A stretch of DNA of 64,000 bases from Nocardia brasiliensis IFM 10847 (GCF_000710915.1 NZ_BAUA01000044.1:62001-126000), one strand, 5' to 3'; positions 25,633-35,270 are shown, counted from the stretch's first letter. Numbers and translations are program-made. Notes: generated by a model from the sequence alone, not told the origin.

Positions 25633-27068
25633 GGACGGGTCCTTTCGTGGATCGGGTGTGCGATCGGGCTGGCGAGAAGCTGGTAGGGCTCAGGGCGCAG
25701 GCTTCCGCGCTCGTGCATGCGCAGTGTCGGGGCAGAGTGGTCGGAGTTCAGGCTGACGGGCAGCTCGAGTTGGTAGCTGGAGACGATGCGGCCCACCAGC
25801 AGGGTTGCTTCGTGCATGGCAAAGGCCATGCCGATGCAGGAGCGCGGGCCGGTACCGAACGGGTGCCACCAGCGGTCAGGGAATTCACGCAATCGCGCGG
25901 CCTGGAATCGGTCGGGATCGAATCGGTCGGCGTCGGAGCCCCACACTTGCGGGTCGCTCTGCGCGGCCAACGACAGCAGGAACACGGCCCTGCCCTGGGG
26001 AATGAGGTATCCACCGAGGGGGCGATCCTGGCGGGCGACCCGGAAGAGCCCCGGCACGGGCGGATGCAGGCGAAGAGTTTCGTTGAGTACGTTGCGAATT
26101 GCGCGCATTCCGGTGACTGCGTCGTAGTCCCATCCACCACGGGCGGTGACCTCGGCGCGAAGCCGATCCTGTAGAGCCGGGTCGGCGGCGATGTAGTGCA
26201 GGGCGGCCTCGAGCAGGGCGGCGGTGGTTTCGTGGCCGGCGACGAGAAACGTGAGCGTCTGATCTCGAATGTTGCTGTCGGGCAGGCGTTCACCGGTCTC
26301 GGGGTCCTCGGTTTCGAGCATCAGGCCGAGCAGATCGCCGGTATCGCGGCGACCGGAGGCACGACGTTGGGCGATGATCTCGTCGACGAATGCCCGCGCG
26401 GTCGCGACATCGCGACGCATGCGCGGGGCCTGCACCCGGGTGCGGAGGGCGCCGAGGATCGGCAGGTCGTTGGTTTGGTCGCTGGCCCAACGCAGGATTC
26501 GCGCCAGCGCCTCGACGAACCAGCGTGAGTCGGGCACGTCGCCGGCGTGACCCAGCAGCCCGAAGGGCCGCCCGAAACCCGCGCGGGCGATCACTTCGAG
26601 GGTGGCGGCGGTCATGTCGGCGTGCACATCGATGCGCCCACCGGGCGCGACGGCCCAGGCGTTGGTGAGGTCGTCGGCCACGGTGAGCATGGCCTCGTGG
26701 TAGGTGCGCATCGACGCCTGGGTGAAGCCGGGGCTGAGGATGCGATGTGCCATGCCCCACAACGGATCACGGCTGCGGGCGGTGAACAGCCCGGCGGGCA
26801 CGAACCCCCGCAATGTCTCTCCCGGCCCCGCCAGGCACCGCGCCCAGTACGTTTCGTCGCAGGCTTGCGCGGCCAGGTGGGCACCGGCCACCACGATCAC
26901 CCGGCTTTGCAGCAGCTTGCGCTGGAAGATCGGCCCGAGACTGCGCGACAAGAGCACCTCGTGCTGGGTGGGATGGTGGCGATCCACCGACGCCAGATCT
27001 CCCAGAACCGGAAGGCGGCCCGGGGCATGTGGCAGCCGATCAAGGGGCAACAACGACGCATTAGTCAT
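25629..27068 (-). CDS. Cytochrome P450 (CYP102/CYP-II-like heme domain)
   Basis: A 479-residue P450 with all core motifs: I-helix AGHETT (277-282), ExxR in NETLRLHP, the PERF-like DRFDPDRF, and heme ligand Cys411 in FGTGPRSCIG. The N-terminal LPHAPGRLPVLGDL and the longer length are nearer to CYP102/eukaryote-like bacterial P450s (fatty acid or terpene oxidation) than to the usual 400-residue soluble class. There is no fused reductase, and no ferredoxin gene nearby. It is the first gene of an operon with the Rv3651-like gene, which overlaps its stop. Confidence 0.9.
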   Translation of the reverse strand: MTNASLLPLDRLPHAPGRLPVLGDLASVDRHHPTQHEVLLSRSLGPIFQRKLLQSRVIVVAGAHLAAQACDETYWARCLAGPGETLRGFVPAGLFTARSRDPLWGMAHRILSPGFTQASMRTYHEAMLTVADDLTNAWAVAPGGRIDVHADMTAATLEVIARAGFGRPFGLLGHAGDVPDSRWFVEALARILRWASDQTNDLPILGALRTRVQAPRMRRDVATARAFVDEIIAQRRASGRRDTGDLLGLMLETEDPETGERLPDSNIRDQTLTFLVAGHETTAALLEAALHYIAADPALQDRLRAEVTARGGWDYDAVTGMRAIRNVLNETLRLHPPVPGLFRVARQDRPLGGYLIPQGRAVFLLSLAAQSDPQVWGSDADRFDPDRFQAARLREFPDRWWHPFGTGPRSCIGMAFAMHEATLLVGRIVSSYQLELPVSLNSDHSAPTLRMHERGSLRPEPYQLLASPIAHPIHERTRP

Positions 27069-27391
27069 AGCTCGAAACCCTCAGTTTGTGGCGAGCAAGC
27101 ACGGTGAAATCGGATCTACCTGCGCACATGGTAGTTGCAGCAGTGATTGACGACACAATCGGGTGGTGCTGTAATTGATCTTGCGCTGGGCGGCATTCCC
27201 CCTGGTGGCGTCGCCAACTACATCCCGATCACTACAGGCCCGCCGGGTGCGGGCATGTCTTGCCTGATCGGATTCCGACCGCCATCCAATGCCAGGGATA
27301 CGCCGCCCAGACTGCTGTTTGCTCCAGCACGCAACCACCGAGGATCCGGTCGGGCTGAATTCGGAGACGAATAGCCGGAAGGAGCCGGGCG

Positions 27392-28579
27392 ATGGAGCAT
27401 TCGCACAGTCCTCACACCACCCCCAAAAGCGCTGCCGCACGGTGGCACCGCGGCGGCCCAGATGGTTCGCGGCGGGCTTCGCCTGCGGATATGCCCGGCC
27501 ACGCCTCGGGATGCACACACCCGCGTGGAGCACATGCGCCCAAGCATTGGGTCGTCGCGGAGATGCTGGGTGAATCTCCCACCGCGACTGTGGTGGTCGA
27601 TGGCCGGTACACGCGTGGGTTCGCCAATCTGGCGCGGATCACGATCGCGCCGACGATCGCGATCGTGGCGCGGCTGCAACCGCTCATCGACCGCTGCGTC
27701 GTGAGCCGACAAGTCGAGACCGACCGCATCACGCTGGGATGTGGGGCGCCGATCGTGGTTGTCGCCGACCCTGTTGCCGGTCCGTACGGACACATCCGAG
27801 CGGTGAGTCTGTGGGCCGGTGGCATCGATGAGCAACCGCCGCCGGCTCCGGCGGTCGGCATCGTGGAATGGGACGCCGCTGTCGTGGTCGCGGCGTCGTC
27901 GGCGGGCCGCTCGCTGCTCTTCGACGACCAGCCCCTGGAGCGGCTCATGCTGCCGGAAATGCTGGCGTGCTTCGACTGGCTCGAAGATCGCTCCGGGTTC
28001 CTATCGCTGCTCAGCATCGACAACCCGGCCGATCAATGGTTCGGCGCTGCCACGCGAACGTTCAGCGACGGCTGCGTGCACAAGCTGCACCTCGCGGCAC
28101 GAGCATCCGGCACCGCAGCCAGCCGCAGCGTTCGCGCGCTCGTGTGCGATATCGCCGACGCGGCACCGCCGACGGCACCCGACATCTACTCGAGTGCCCT
28201 GCGCAACGTGCCGATCCTGCCCGGCCACGCCCTGGCGCTCATCGATCTGAGCGGAATGTACATCCACGACTGGGTCGCAGACGACAACGATCCGATCAGC
28301 GGATGGGCCCATCACCGGCCACTGCTACACCCCGAGGACCAGGCCGCCATCGGCACCGTCTGCAAAGAGATGCTCGAGGGCACACGCACCAGGGCGCACG
28401 TGAGCGCGCGGGTCCGCTTCGACCCCGCCGACGAATGGATCCAGCTGGAATCGCAGTGGAGACGCATCGTGACTGGCGACCAGCCGCAGGCACTCGCCGA
28501 CGTCGTCATCGTCCCCCCGATCCCGCCGTCCGTCACTGACAAATGCACCCGATGCCAGCGGATATCGGATCGTCATTGA
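27392..28579 (+). CDS. Rv3651-like protein, second copy
   Basis: A 395-residue protein starting at ATG 27392 with GGAG seven bases upstream. After about 45 basic, disordered residues, KHWVVAEMLGESPTATVVVD begins an Rv3651-like N-terminal domain, and two more PAS/GAF-like blocks follow (PAVGIVEWDAAVVVAASSAG; PGHALALIDLSGMYIHDWVA). It ends with CTRCQRISDRH, a single CxxC that could bind metal as a dimer. It is divergent from the P450 gene. Having two members of an uncommon family on either side of one P450 suggests that they act on the same pathway. Confidence 0.55.
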   Translation: MEHSHSPHTTPKSAAARWHRGGPDGSRRASPADMPGHASGCTHPRGAHAPKHWVVAEMLGESPTATVVVDGRYTRGFANLARITIAPTIAIVARLQPLIDRCVVSRQVETDRITLGCGAPIVVVADPVAGPYGHIRAVSLWAGGIDEQPPPAPAVGIVEWDAAVVVAASSAGRSLLFDDQPLERLMLPEMLACFDWLEDRSGFLSLLSIDNPADQWFGAATRTFSDGCVHKLHLAARASGTAASRSVRALVCDIADAAPPTAPDIYSSALRNVPILPGHALALIDLSGMYIHDWVADDNDPISGWAHHRPLLHPEDQAAIGTVCKEMLEGTRTRAHVSARVRFDPADEWIQLESQWRRIVTGDQPQALADVVIVPPIPPSVTDKCTRCQRISDRH

Positions 28580-28642
28580 ACTCCGAAAAGGCAAGGGTGC
28601 AGCCCGGCATCCGAACCTAATCGACCGACCGAGGAGGCCGCG

Positions 28643-29179
28643 ATGGACAACAGAGACTTCCGATCACGCACTGTGAGCCCCACGATCATCGACGGGGTAG
28701 CGCTGGACCCGACCTACGCTGCCGGAGCAGCATTGCGAGCCGCACAAGCGGCCCTCGACCACTACCGAACCCGGTCCTACAATCCCGCGGGCTGGGACGA
28801 CGAGGAATCCGCGCGAGTCGCCATGGAACGCATCACGGCCTTCGACGCACGGGTTCAGCTCTTCGCCCCGCACCTACGCAATTCCATGAGCGACGAGGAG
28901 CTCGAACTCTATCGCTCCAACATGGAACCGCAGTGGCAGCAACAAGAACTCATCGCGCATTGGGCGGCCGCCGAGGCCAACCGAGACAACGATCCAGAAC
29001 TGGCCGACAGACGCGCGGCACAGGTCAGCGCCGCCGGCATCGACGTCGATCGCGCCCGAGCGACCGCCGATCAGCATCAGGAATCGGTATGGCCGCCAAC
29101 GATGTGGACCCGCATGGAGCAACTCGCAGCGGACTACACCGAGATCACAGCACAGTTGGGCAAGGATCCGTGGGCGTGA
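28643..29179 (+). CDS. Hypothetical protein, Glu/Arg/Ala-rich
   Basis: A 178-residue soluble protein. ATG 28643 follows GAGGAGG at good spacing. It is mostly helical by composition (DPTYAAGAALRAAQAALDHY; SDEELELYRSNMEPQWQQQE) and has no motif I recognise. It stands alone, 63 bases after the second Rv3651-like gene and before an AT-richer gap that precedes the conjugation module. Confidence 0.55.
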   Translation: MDNRDFRSRTVSPTIIDGVALDPTYAAGAALRAAQAALDHYRTRSYNPAGWDDEESARVAMERITAFDARVQLFAPHLRNSMSDEELELYRSNMEPQWQQQELIAHWAAAEANRDNDPELADRRAAQVSAAGIDVDRARATADQHQESVWPPTMWTRMEQLAADYTEITAQLGKDPWA

Positions 29180-29541
29180 GCCCGACTGCGGCTGCACCCG
29201 CATGCCGTTTGAAGACATCGATCGCCGATAGAAACCGCCAATTCGGCTGATCGAAAAATTCTTTCATGAAATACCCGCACATACCATAACGAGGCGAAGA
29301 TCAGACCACGATTTGCTTGCGCAGATATCGGATTCGACCTAATGTATTAGTAAGACCTCTTTCGAGGGGGCTATCCCGGCAACCGCCGTGCGGAACCGGA
29401 TGAATTACCGAGCATTCTCACCGCTGACCAGTGGCCGAGTATGGAGTTCGCGGAATGTTCGGTACCCCTGCGATACCTATGCGCTTCGGACATGCATGTT
29501 TGAAATGTCGGAGCGCGTCGGGTCGGATGGGAGATGATGAC
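29180..29541. other. AT-richer intergenic stretch before the conjugation module
   Basis: About 360 bases, clearly lower in GC than the neighbours, with no supported gene. CTAAT-GT-ATTAG at 29339-29350 is a small perfect palindrome inside it. The region could contain promoters for the following small genes and marks a change in composition near a possible module border. Confidence 0.4.
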
Positions 29542-29712
29542 ATGAAGATTCTCGACAGGGGATGCCGACGTCCCCGCAGCTCCGACCGTCCGGGACTGGT
29601 TTGGGACCAGGCGCTGAACGAGCGATTCGAACGGCTCTACGACAAAATGATCGACCACGAGCGGCGCAGGCGCCGCCTGGTCCGACATTTCAGGATGCTC
29701 GACGACGAATAA
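29542..29712 (+). CDS. Small basic protein, 56 residues
   Basis: ATG 29542 with GGAG eight bases upstream; peptide KILDRGCRRPRSSDRP, then QALNERFERLYDKMIDHERR and RRLVRHFRMLDDE. The second half is a strongly charged helix. No family recognised. It could be a small DNA-binding or regulatory protein of the conjugative element. Confidence 0.4.
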   Translation: MKILDRGCRRPRSSDRPGLVWDQALNERFERLYDKMIDHERRRRRLVRHFRMLDDE

Positions 29713-29943
29713 ACGTCGAGCATCGATGAGGCCGTAATCGGATCGCGGCACATGAGCTGCATGCGGACTCTTCTGCCAATCACACAATTCCCGCCCTGCG
29801 GTTACGAGCGCGTCCGTGATGGACTCGTCGTATTTCCGGGGTGATCGAATTCATCCGCTAACGAGCGGATGGCAACAATTCGGCCCCGCCTGAGTTGTGC
29901 CATTCCAGCTCGTCATGTGAGGCGGGTGGAATGGAGGTGCGCG

Positions 29944-30189
29944 GTGACAGATAAACCGTGTATTCACTGCGGCCGTACGTGCCGTGACCGAGTCCTGAAC
30001 ATTCATCAGATCAGCGAACGAACCGGGCATTCACCGGACCGGATCAGGCATCTGCGCGCACAAGGACATCCCCTGTACTCGCGTGCGTGGAAAAGCAGTG
30101 ACGCCGCGAACGCCCCGATACTCCTCGAAGCGTCGGTAGTCGAGGAATGGATCCGGGCACGCAAGGCCGCACAGGAGCAGCGGCGATGA
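29944..30189 (+). CDS. Small zinc-finger/HTH protein, excisionase-like
   Basis: An 81-residue protein from GTG 29944, with GGAGG upstream. It starts with CIHCGRTC, a possible zinc site, followed by NIHQISERTGHSPDRIRHLR, a MerR/excisionase-type helix-turn-helix, and a wing that ends VVEEWIRARK. Such small proteins regulate or excise mobile elements. Its stop overlaps the start of the cutinase gene, so it is the first gene of the long conjugation operon and a plausible regulator of it. Confidence 0.6.
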   Translation: MTDKPCIHCGRTCRDRVLNIHQISERTGHSPDRIRHLRAQGHPLYSRAWKSSDAANAPILLEASVVEEWIRARKAAQEQRR

Positions 30190-32114
30190 GGGCCAGCCAC
30201 CTGTACAGGAGAAGCCACGGCGACCGTGCACGGCCCTGGCTTACGACGGCGGCATTGACAGCAGCGTGGTCAACCGGACTGGCACTGACCGCGTGCCCTG
30301 GACTCGCTGCCCCGGCACCGACCACCACAGGGTCTGGGTGCCCCGCCGTGATGGGAGTGTTTCTGCCGGGGACCTGGGAGACGAACTCCGGAGCCGACGA
30401 AACCGTCGCCGTGGGGCTGCTGGTCCCGGTCGCGACGACGCTCGCCGAGCGGTTCGGTGGCGATTTCGAGTTCCGATTCCCGGCGTATGCAGCGGCCGCG
30501 TTCGACGGCATGGCCTACGGCGACAGCAAGAATACCGGCGTGGCCGCAGCGCGACGTGTGATCGGCGAGGCGGCGAGCCGTTGTCCGGCAACGAAGTTCG
30601 TGCTGGCCGGCTACAGCCAGGGTGCCGACGCCATGGGGGATGTGGCCGCCTCGGCCGGATGCTCCGGTGATCCGGTCAGCGCCGATCGCGTGTTGGCGGT
30701 CGGTTTGATCGCTGATCCGCGACAAGGCACCGCCGGCGGCAAACTCGTCGGTCCGCAGGTCGACGGACAAGGCATCGCCGGTCCCCGCGACAGCGGGTTC
30801 TGCGCGCTATCGGCGGTGACCGCCGAGATCTGCGCGACCGGGGACAAATATTGTGCCACCAACGCCACCGAGAACCCGATCACCGCAGGCATCGGCCAGG
30901 CGTTGACGCGAACCGGGGCCGAACACGACGACCTCGCGAGCGCGCTGACCACCGACCTGTCCACCGCCGACATCACCGAATTGCCGGCCGCCCTCGACGA
31001 ACTCGGTTCGACGACGTCGGGTACCGATCTGGCCGCGGCGGCGAGCAGAGTCGCCCAGACACTGGGTCCTTTGGCCGAGCTCAGTACCTGGGTTGAGGAC
31101 AACCCGTCTGCGCGTGCTCGCCTGGATCAGGCAGCGGGGTCGGTGGAGAAAGTCGTCGCCGGAATTCTCGACGGCTTGCGCGAGTCGAACATCGGCGCGG
31201 CGCTGGATTCGCTGGCCGAGGTGGGAATCCGCCTGGCCGAGACCCACGCGGCAGGCGCGGCCCAAGCTAGCGCGGGGCAGGCCGCCGATTCGGTTGCCCC
31301 GCTGACGGCTGCGGTCACCTCGAGGGAATCGGAGATCATCGCGCAAGCCGCGCAGGGGCTGGCGGTGCTCAAACCGTCGGTGATGTTCGACCAGTTGATC
31401 AACGTGGTCGACAACGGACTCTCGTTCGCGGTCAACATCCCCGCCCTGGCGGACGCGCTGAACCGGATGATCGGCGTGCTGGGCGATCCCGCGACCGACA
31501 TCCCCGGCAAGGTGCGTGCCCTGCACGGGGTGATCGGGGAAGTGCACACCCTGTTCGAGCCGCTGGTCGAGCTGGCCGACGGCGTCGATCTGCACACGGT
31601 GGCCCGGCTGATCGCGATGATCCCGGACACGACCGGCACCGCGCAGGTCGCCTCGATACTGGTCGACCTGCTGGCGAACCTGAACGTCAAACAGCTGGCG
31701 ACGCAGGTCGGGAAGCTCCAGGAGAACGTGTGGGCGCTGGCCGAAACCCTCACCGCGGGAGGCGATCTCCTCGCCATCGGCACCCGGCTGCTGGAATTCA
31801 TCCCCACCGCACTGGGATTCGCCACCCTCGCGGTCCAGACCCTGACCGGTGAATCGACAACCTCGTCGGGCACCGGGAGCACCGACATCACCAGTGCCGC
31901 GCGGACTCTGGTCGACTCCGCCGGAGGAGGCCAGGACGGTGCGGACGCAGTGGGACAGCTGCTGACCGAGGGCCTGCAGGCGGTGGAGTTCCTGCTCTCG
32001 GGTGTGCATCAGGACTACGGCAACTACGTCGTGGACTCCGATGGCCGGACCGCGGTGGTGTGGCTGACCGACTGGTTCAGCAACCGTATCCGCCAGGTTG
32101 TCGGGGTGCGGTGA
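30186..32114 (+). CDS. Secreted cutinase-family esterase with a long C-terminal extension
   Basis: A 642-residue exported protein; ATG 30186 overlaps the previous stop. A signal peptide is visible (basic start, then LTTAALTAAWSTGLALTA, cleavage after GLAA). Residues about 45-250 are a cutinase domain: GVFLPGTWE, the nucleophile GYSQG, ATGDKYC with the Asp, and a His in GAEHDD. The remaining 400 residues are Ala/Val-rich and helical, with no known domain; cutinases of mycobacteria end near 220-250 residues. Actinobacterial conjugative elements often begin with such a gene; cutinases cleave waxy or mycolate-type esters, so opening the mycolic envelope for mating is a reasonable guess. Confidence 0.75.
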   Translation: MRASHLYRRSHGDRARPWLTTAALTAAWSTGLALTACPGLAAPAPTTTGSGCPAVMGVFLPGTWETNSGADETVAVGLLVPVATTLAERFGGDFEFRFPAYAAAAFDGMAYGDSKNTGVAAARRVIGEAASRCPATKFVLAGYSQGADAMGDVAASAGCSGDPVSADRVLAVGLIADPRQGTAGGKLVGPQVDGQGIAGPRDSGFCALSAVTAEICATGDKYCATNATENPITAGIGQALTRTGAEHDDLASALTTDLSTADITELPAALDELGSTTSGTDLAAAASRVAQTLGPLAELSTWVEDNPSARARLDQAAGSVEKVVAGILDGLRESNIGAALDSLAEVGIRLAETHAAGAAQASAGQAADSVAPLTAAVTSRESEIIAQAAQGLAVLKPSVMFDQLINVVDNGLSFAVNIPALADALNRMIGVLGDPATDIPGKVRALHGVIGEVHTLFEPLVELADGVDLHTVARLIAMIPDTTGTAQVASILVDLLANLNVKQLATQVGKLQENVWALAETLTAGGDLLAIGTRLLEFIPTALGFATLAVQTLTGESTTSSGTGSTDITSAARTLVDSAGGGQDGADAVGQLLTEGLQAVEFLLSGVHQDYGNYVVDSDGRTAVVWLTDWFSNRIRQVVGVR

Positions 32115-33289
32115 TGGCCGCGCCGTGGGCGGTTCTCGTGCCGGTCGTCGCTGTCGTCGCGATGACGGCGCTGATCCTCGGCTCCGGCGACCGGGCACCC
32201 GAGCAGGCCGGGTGTCTGCCGAATATGCCGCGTCCCCAAAGACAACCGACCTCCCGGGTTGTGGTGATGCCGGTGCCGGAGGGCACCTACTCCATCTCGT
32301 CCGGATTCGGACTACGCGAAGGTGGGGAGTTCCACGAAGGAGTCGACTTCGCCGCCGCGGCCGGAACCCCGATCTTGGCGGCGATCGACGGGACCGTGGT
32401 GGAGGCCGGACCGGCCTCGGGATTCGGCAACTGGATCGTGGTCGATACCCGCATCGGCGATCAGGTGGTGTCGACGGTCTACGGGCACATGGTCGACGGC
32501 GGCATCAAGGTCCTTGTGGGAGACGAGATTTCGGCTGGTCAGCAGATCGGCGAGGTGGGCAGCGCCGGCCAGTCCAGCGGTCCGCACCTGCATTTCGAGG
32601 TCGTTCCCGGCGGTCGCCGGCAGGGTGGAGAGCCGATCGACCCTCTCGAGTGGGTCAGCAGCGGGAGTTCGAATAGCGACGTCCTGGCGGCGTACAGTGT
32701 GCAGACCGCAAGGCCGAAATCGTCTCGGGATCGGCGTCATTGGGCACAAGCAGCCGGGTACGAGGTTGGCTGCGATCGACGCGAGGTGGTGGCGAGTGGG
32801 CCGCGACTGCAGGCAGGTGTTGTCCCGGAGGAATACGAGCCGTGGATTCTGCGCGCCGCCACGACCTGCGCCGAGGTCACCGGACCGATCCTGGCCGCAC
32901 AGCTGCGTCAGGAATCGGGATTCAACCGCTTTGCGGTGTCACCGGCGGGCGCCGAGGGACCGGCGCAATTCATGCCCGGCACCTGGGCAGCTCATGGCAT
33001 CGACGGCGACGGTGACGGGCGCACCGAGGTCACCTCCATCCCCGACGCGGTGATGTCGCAGGCCGCCCATGACTGCGATCTGGCCGAGATCGCGAAAGCC
33101 GGTCTGGCAGAGGGGCGTTTGCGCGGTGATCTGACCGAGCTGTGGCTGAGCATGTACAACTGCGGCGTCGGAGGAACTTTCGATTCCGGCGGTGTATGCC
33201 AGAACGCCGAAACCCTCGGCTACGTCAAAGCCATCCCCGAACTGGCTGCCACCTACGCGGCCGCCGGCACCACGGTAGGGCCGTCATGA
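32114..33289 (+). CDS. Peptidoglycan hydrolase: M23 endopeptidase plus lytic transglycosylase
   Basis: A 391-residue protein; ATG 32114 overlaps the cutinase stop (TGATG). One N-terminal membrane segment anchors it outside the cell. Domain 1 (about residues 55-185) is an M23/LytM peptidase with HEGVDFAA, YGHM and HLHFEV, the zinc ligands. Domain 2 (about 235-385) is a soluble lytic transglycosylase-like fold with the catalytic Glu in QESGFNRFAVSPAGAEG and PAQFMPGTW. The two activities cut cross-links and glycan strands. It takes the VirB1 role of opening the wall for the secretion channel. Confidence 0.88.
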   Translation: MAAPWAVLVPVVAVVAMTALILGSGDRAPEQAGCLPNMPRPQRQPTSRVVVMPVPEGTYSISSGFGLREGGEFHEGVDFAAAAGTPILAAIDGTVVEAGPASGFGNWIVVDTRIGDQVVSTVYGHMVDGGIKVLVGDEISAGQQIGEVGSAGQSSGPHLHFEVVPGGRRQGGEPIDPLEWVSSGSSNSDVLAAYSVQTARPKSSRDRRHWAQAAGYEVGCDRREVVASGPRLQAGVVPEEYEPWILRAATTCAEVTGPILAAQLRQESGFNRFAVSPAGAEGPAQFMPGTWAAHGIDGDGDGRTEVTSIPDAVMSQAAHDCDLAEIAKAGLAEGRLRGDLTELWLSMYNCGVGGTFDSGGVCQNAETLGYVKAIPELAATYAAAGTTVGPS

Positions 33290-33453
33290 CCGGCCACGCT
33301 CGCCACACCGGCGGCGACACTTGTTGGACCTCGATGCGGTCACCGATGGCGTGTGAACGCCTGGTTCGCAAACTTGAGCGCCTATACGCGGACGACCCCG
33401 AAACTGCCATGCCGACAACAGATCTCACGAGGGAGGTGAGTGGCGATGAATGA
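33286..33453 (+). CDS. Small protein, 55 residues
   Basis: ATG 33286 overlaps the stop of the wall hydrolase (ATGA) and the frame ends eight bases into the next gene. The peptide is Thr/Arg-rich with a helix CERLVRKLERLYADDPE. No family recognised. The coupling at both ends is the main argument that it is a real gene. Confidence 0.45.
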   Translation: MTGHARHTGGDTCWTSMRSPMACERLVRKLERLYADDPETAMPTTDLTREVSGDE

Positions 33454-34810
33454 TGACGCATTCGATGTCGACGCCGCGATCGTGGAACGCGACGACTACA
33501 CCGCCGAACAACCGGTCGACCTTCGTCGGCAACGGTTGCGTATCGGCAGTGACGACGGCGGCCCAGGAATCATCGAGGGAGAAGGCGACCCAGACCACAG
33601 CACTGGGAATGCGGGTGTCGGCCCCGACCCGTACGGCGTCGCGCAGACCGACGCCCCTGACCTCGATAGGCCGCCCTCGGCGGAGGACGTCGCCGCCATG
33701 CGCGAGGCCCGGCTGGCGATGCTGCTCAAACCCGCGCCGGGTGTGCACACCGACCCGGCACAGTGGGGGTGGCGCGGCCGGGTCAACGCACTGGGGTTAC
33801 GGGTCCGTCCACGCCGCCGCGGCCCGGAGGTGGCGTATCGGCAAGCGGTGGAACGCATTCGGCAACCATTGGCGGGCACCTCGGTGATCGTCGTGGCGAA
33901 CCCGAAGGGCGGCAGCGGCAAAACCCCGGCGACGGTGCTGTTGTCGGCGCTGCTCGGTCGCCATCGCGGGGGCCGGGTGGTGGCATGGGACGCGCACGAA
34001 TCCTGCGGCACCCTGGCCGCACGCGCCGCGCGCTGCCCCGGGCAGCACACCGTGTGGGACGTGCTGGCGCACGCGCGTGAGCTGTGCACCGCCAATACCG
34101 ACGCCGCGGGGCTGGCGCGGTTCCTGCAACGTCAACCGACGCTGGATGAGGTGCTGGCCTCGGACCAGACACCCGGCGGCAGTGTGTGTATCGGCCGCGA
34201 AGAGTGCGCGGCGATCCTGGCCGTGCTGCGTCGGCATCGGGAAATGGTGGTGATCGACACCGGCACCAACGACCGCGCGAGCGGCTTCCGCTGGGCCGTG
34301 GCGCATGCCACCCAACTGGTGGTACCGGTGATCGGGCGCCGTGATGTGATCGTCTCGGCCTTGCGGCTGCTCGACGGGCTCGCCGAGGACGGCTACGAGC
34401 AGCTGGCGTCGCGGGCGGTGATCGCCTTGTGCGAAGCCGGTCCGCAGTACCGCGACGTCGCCGACACTCTCGCTGCGGCGGGCATTACTCGTATCGTGCG
34501 GGTGCCGTTCGACCCGACGCTCGCTTCCGGTGATCGGATCGTGCTGACCCGCCTGGCACGGCATTCGATGCGGGCATGGACCGAGGTCGCCGCGACCGTC
34601 GTCGACACCGTCGCGGAAACCCTTGTCGCACGCCATCTTCCGATGGAATCGCGGTTCGTTCCCGAGTCCCGATGGACAGCTGGGACGGACGAGGCAACCC
34701 ATCAACGACTGCTGGCCTACGCCATGCACGAAAGCGCACAGCAACGCACACAGAAGATCCGCATCCCCGCACAACCCGCCGCAGCCGACGACCTGGACAC
34801 AGGCTGGTGA
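33446..34810 (+). CDS. ParA/MinD-type ATPase of the conjugation module
   Basis: About 454 residues. ATG 33446 has GGGAGG nine bases upstream. The first 130 residues are acidic and disordered. The P-loop ATPase follows with the deviant Walker A KGGSGKTPAT near residues 152-161, VVAWDAHESCGTLA in place of the second ParA motif, and EMVVIDTGTND as Walker B. In deviant Walker A ATPases the signature Lys precedes GGxGK[ST]; here PKGGSGKT fits. Actinobacterial transfer regions often have such an orphan ParA-like ATPase without ParB; a role in placing the secretion apparatus is inferred. Confidence 0.8.
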   Translation: MNDDAFDVDAAIVERDDYTAEQPVDLRRQRLRIGSDDGGPGIIEGEGDPDHSTGNAGVGPDPYGVAQTDAPDLDRPPSAEDVAAMREARLAMLLKPAPGVHTDPAQWGWRGRVNALGLRVRPRRRGPEVAYRQAVERIRQPLAGTSVIVVANPKGGSGKTPATVLLSALLGRHRGGRVVAWDAHESCGTLAARAARCPGQHTVWDVLAHARELCTANTDAAGLARFLQRQPTLDEVLASDQTPGGSVCIGREECAAILAVLRRHREMVVIDTGTNDRASGFRWAVAHATQLVVPVIGRRDVIVSALRLLDGLAEDGYEQLASRAVIALCEAGPQYRDVADTLAAAGITRIVRVPFDPTLASGDRIVLTRLARHSMRAWTEVAATVVDTVAETLVARHLPMESRFVPESRWTAGTDEATHQRLLAYAMHESAQQRTQKIRIPAQPAAADDLDTGW

Positions 34811-34845
34811 GTGACGTGATCAACCACCAAGGAGGTGACATCGGA

Positions 34846-35241
34846 ATGAGTACTGAAACTCCTGCGACACAACGGATCCGGTTGGTAGCTCTACTTAGAG
34901 CGATTTGTGCAAGCGTGGTTATGGTCACGTGCGCGGCAGCACCAGCGTCGGCCCAGATCCCGAACCCGCTGAGCGGTATCAAACCGGATTTCGGGCTGTT
35001 CGACGGCGCCCTGGACGCGTCGTGGAAACGGATCGTGGCGTTCCTGTGGGCGCTGGTCGTCATCGGTGCGGCGGTGCGCGTCATCGTCGGCGCCTTCAAG
35101 GTCAAACGTGCCAAGGCCCGCGGCTACACCAACGACCTCGCCGAAGGCAGCGAAGAGCTGCAGGACGCGCTGGTCGCCCTCGGCCTGGTCGGGCTCGCGT
35201 CCCCGATCGTGGCCACCGTGCTGTTCGTCGTCGGCGGCTGA
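34846..35241 (+). CDS. Small two-TM protein, VirB2/pilin-like candidate
   Basis: A 131-residue membrane protein. ATG 34846 has AGGAGG about ten bases upstream. It has a cleavable-looking signal (ALLRAICASVVMVTCAAA, then PASAQ), a short hydrophilic stretch, a first membrane segment (IVAFLWALVVIGAAVRVIVG), a basic loop and a second one (VALGLVGLASPIVATVLFVV). Size, signal and two helices match VirB2/TrbC-type pilins, and it is placed just before the VirB8- and VirB6-like genes. Sequence identity is not evident, so this is topology-based. Confidence 0.5.
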   Translation: MSTETPATQRIRLVALLRAICASVVMVTCAAAPASAQIPNPLSGIKPDFGLFDGALDASWKRIVAFLWALVVIGAAVRVIVGAFKVKRAKARGYTNDLAEGSEELQDALVALGLVGLASPIVATVLFVVGG

Positions 35242-35270
35242 GACGACACGGGTGTGAGGAGGTCGATGCG

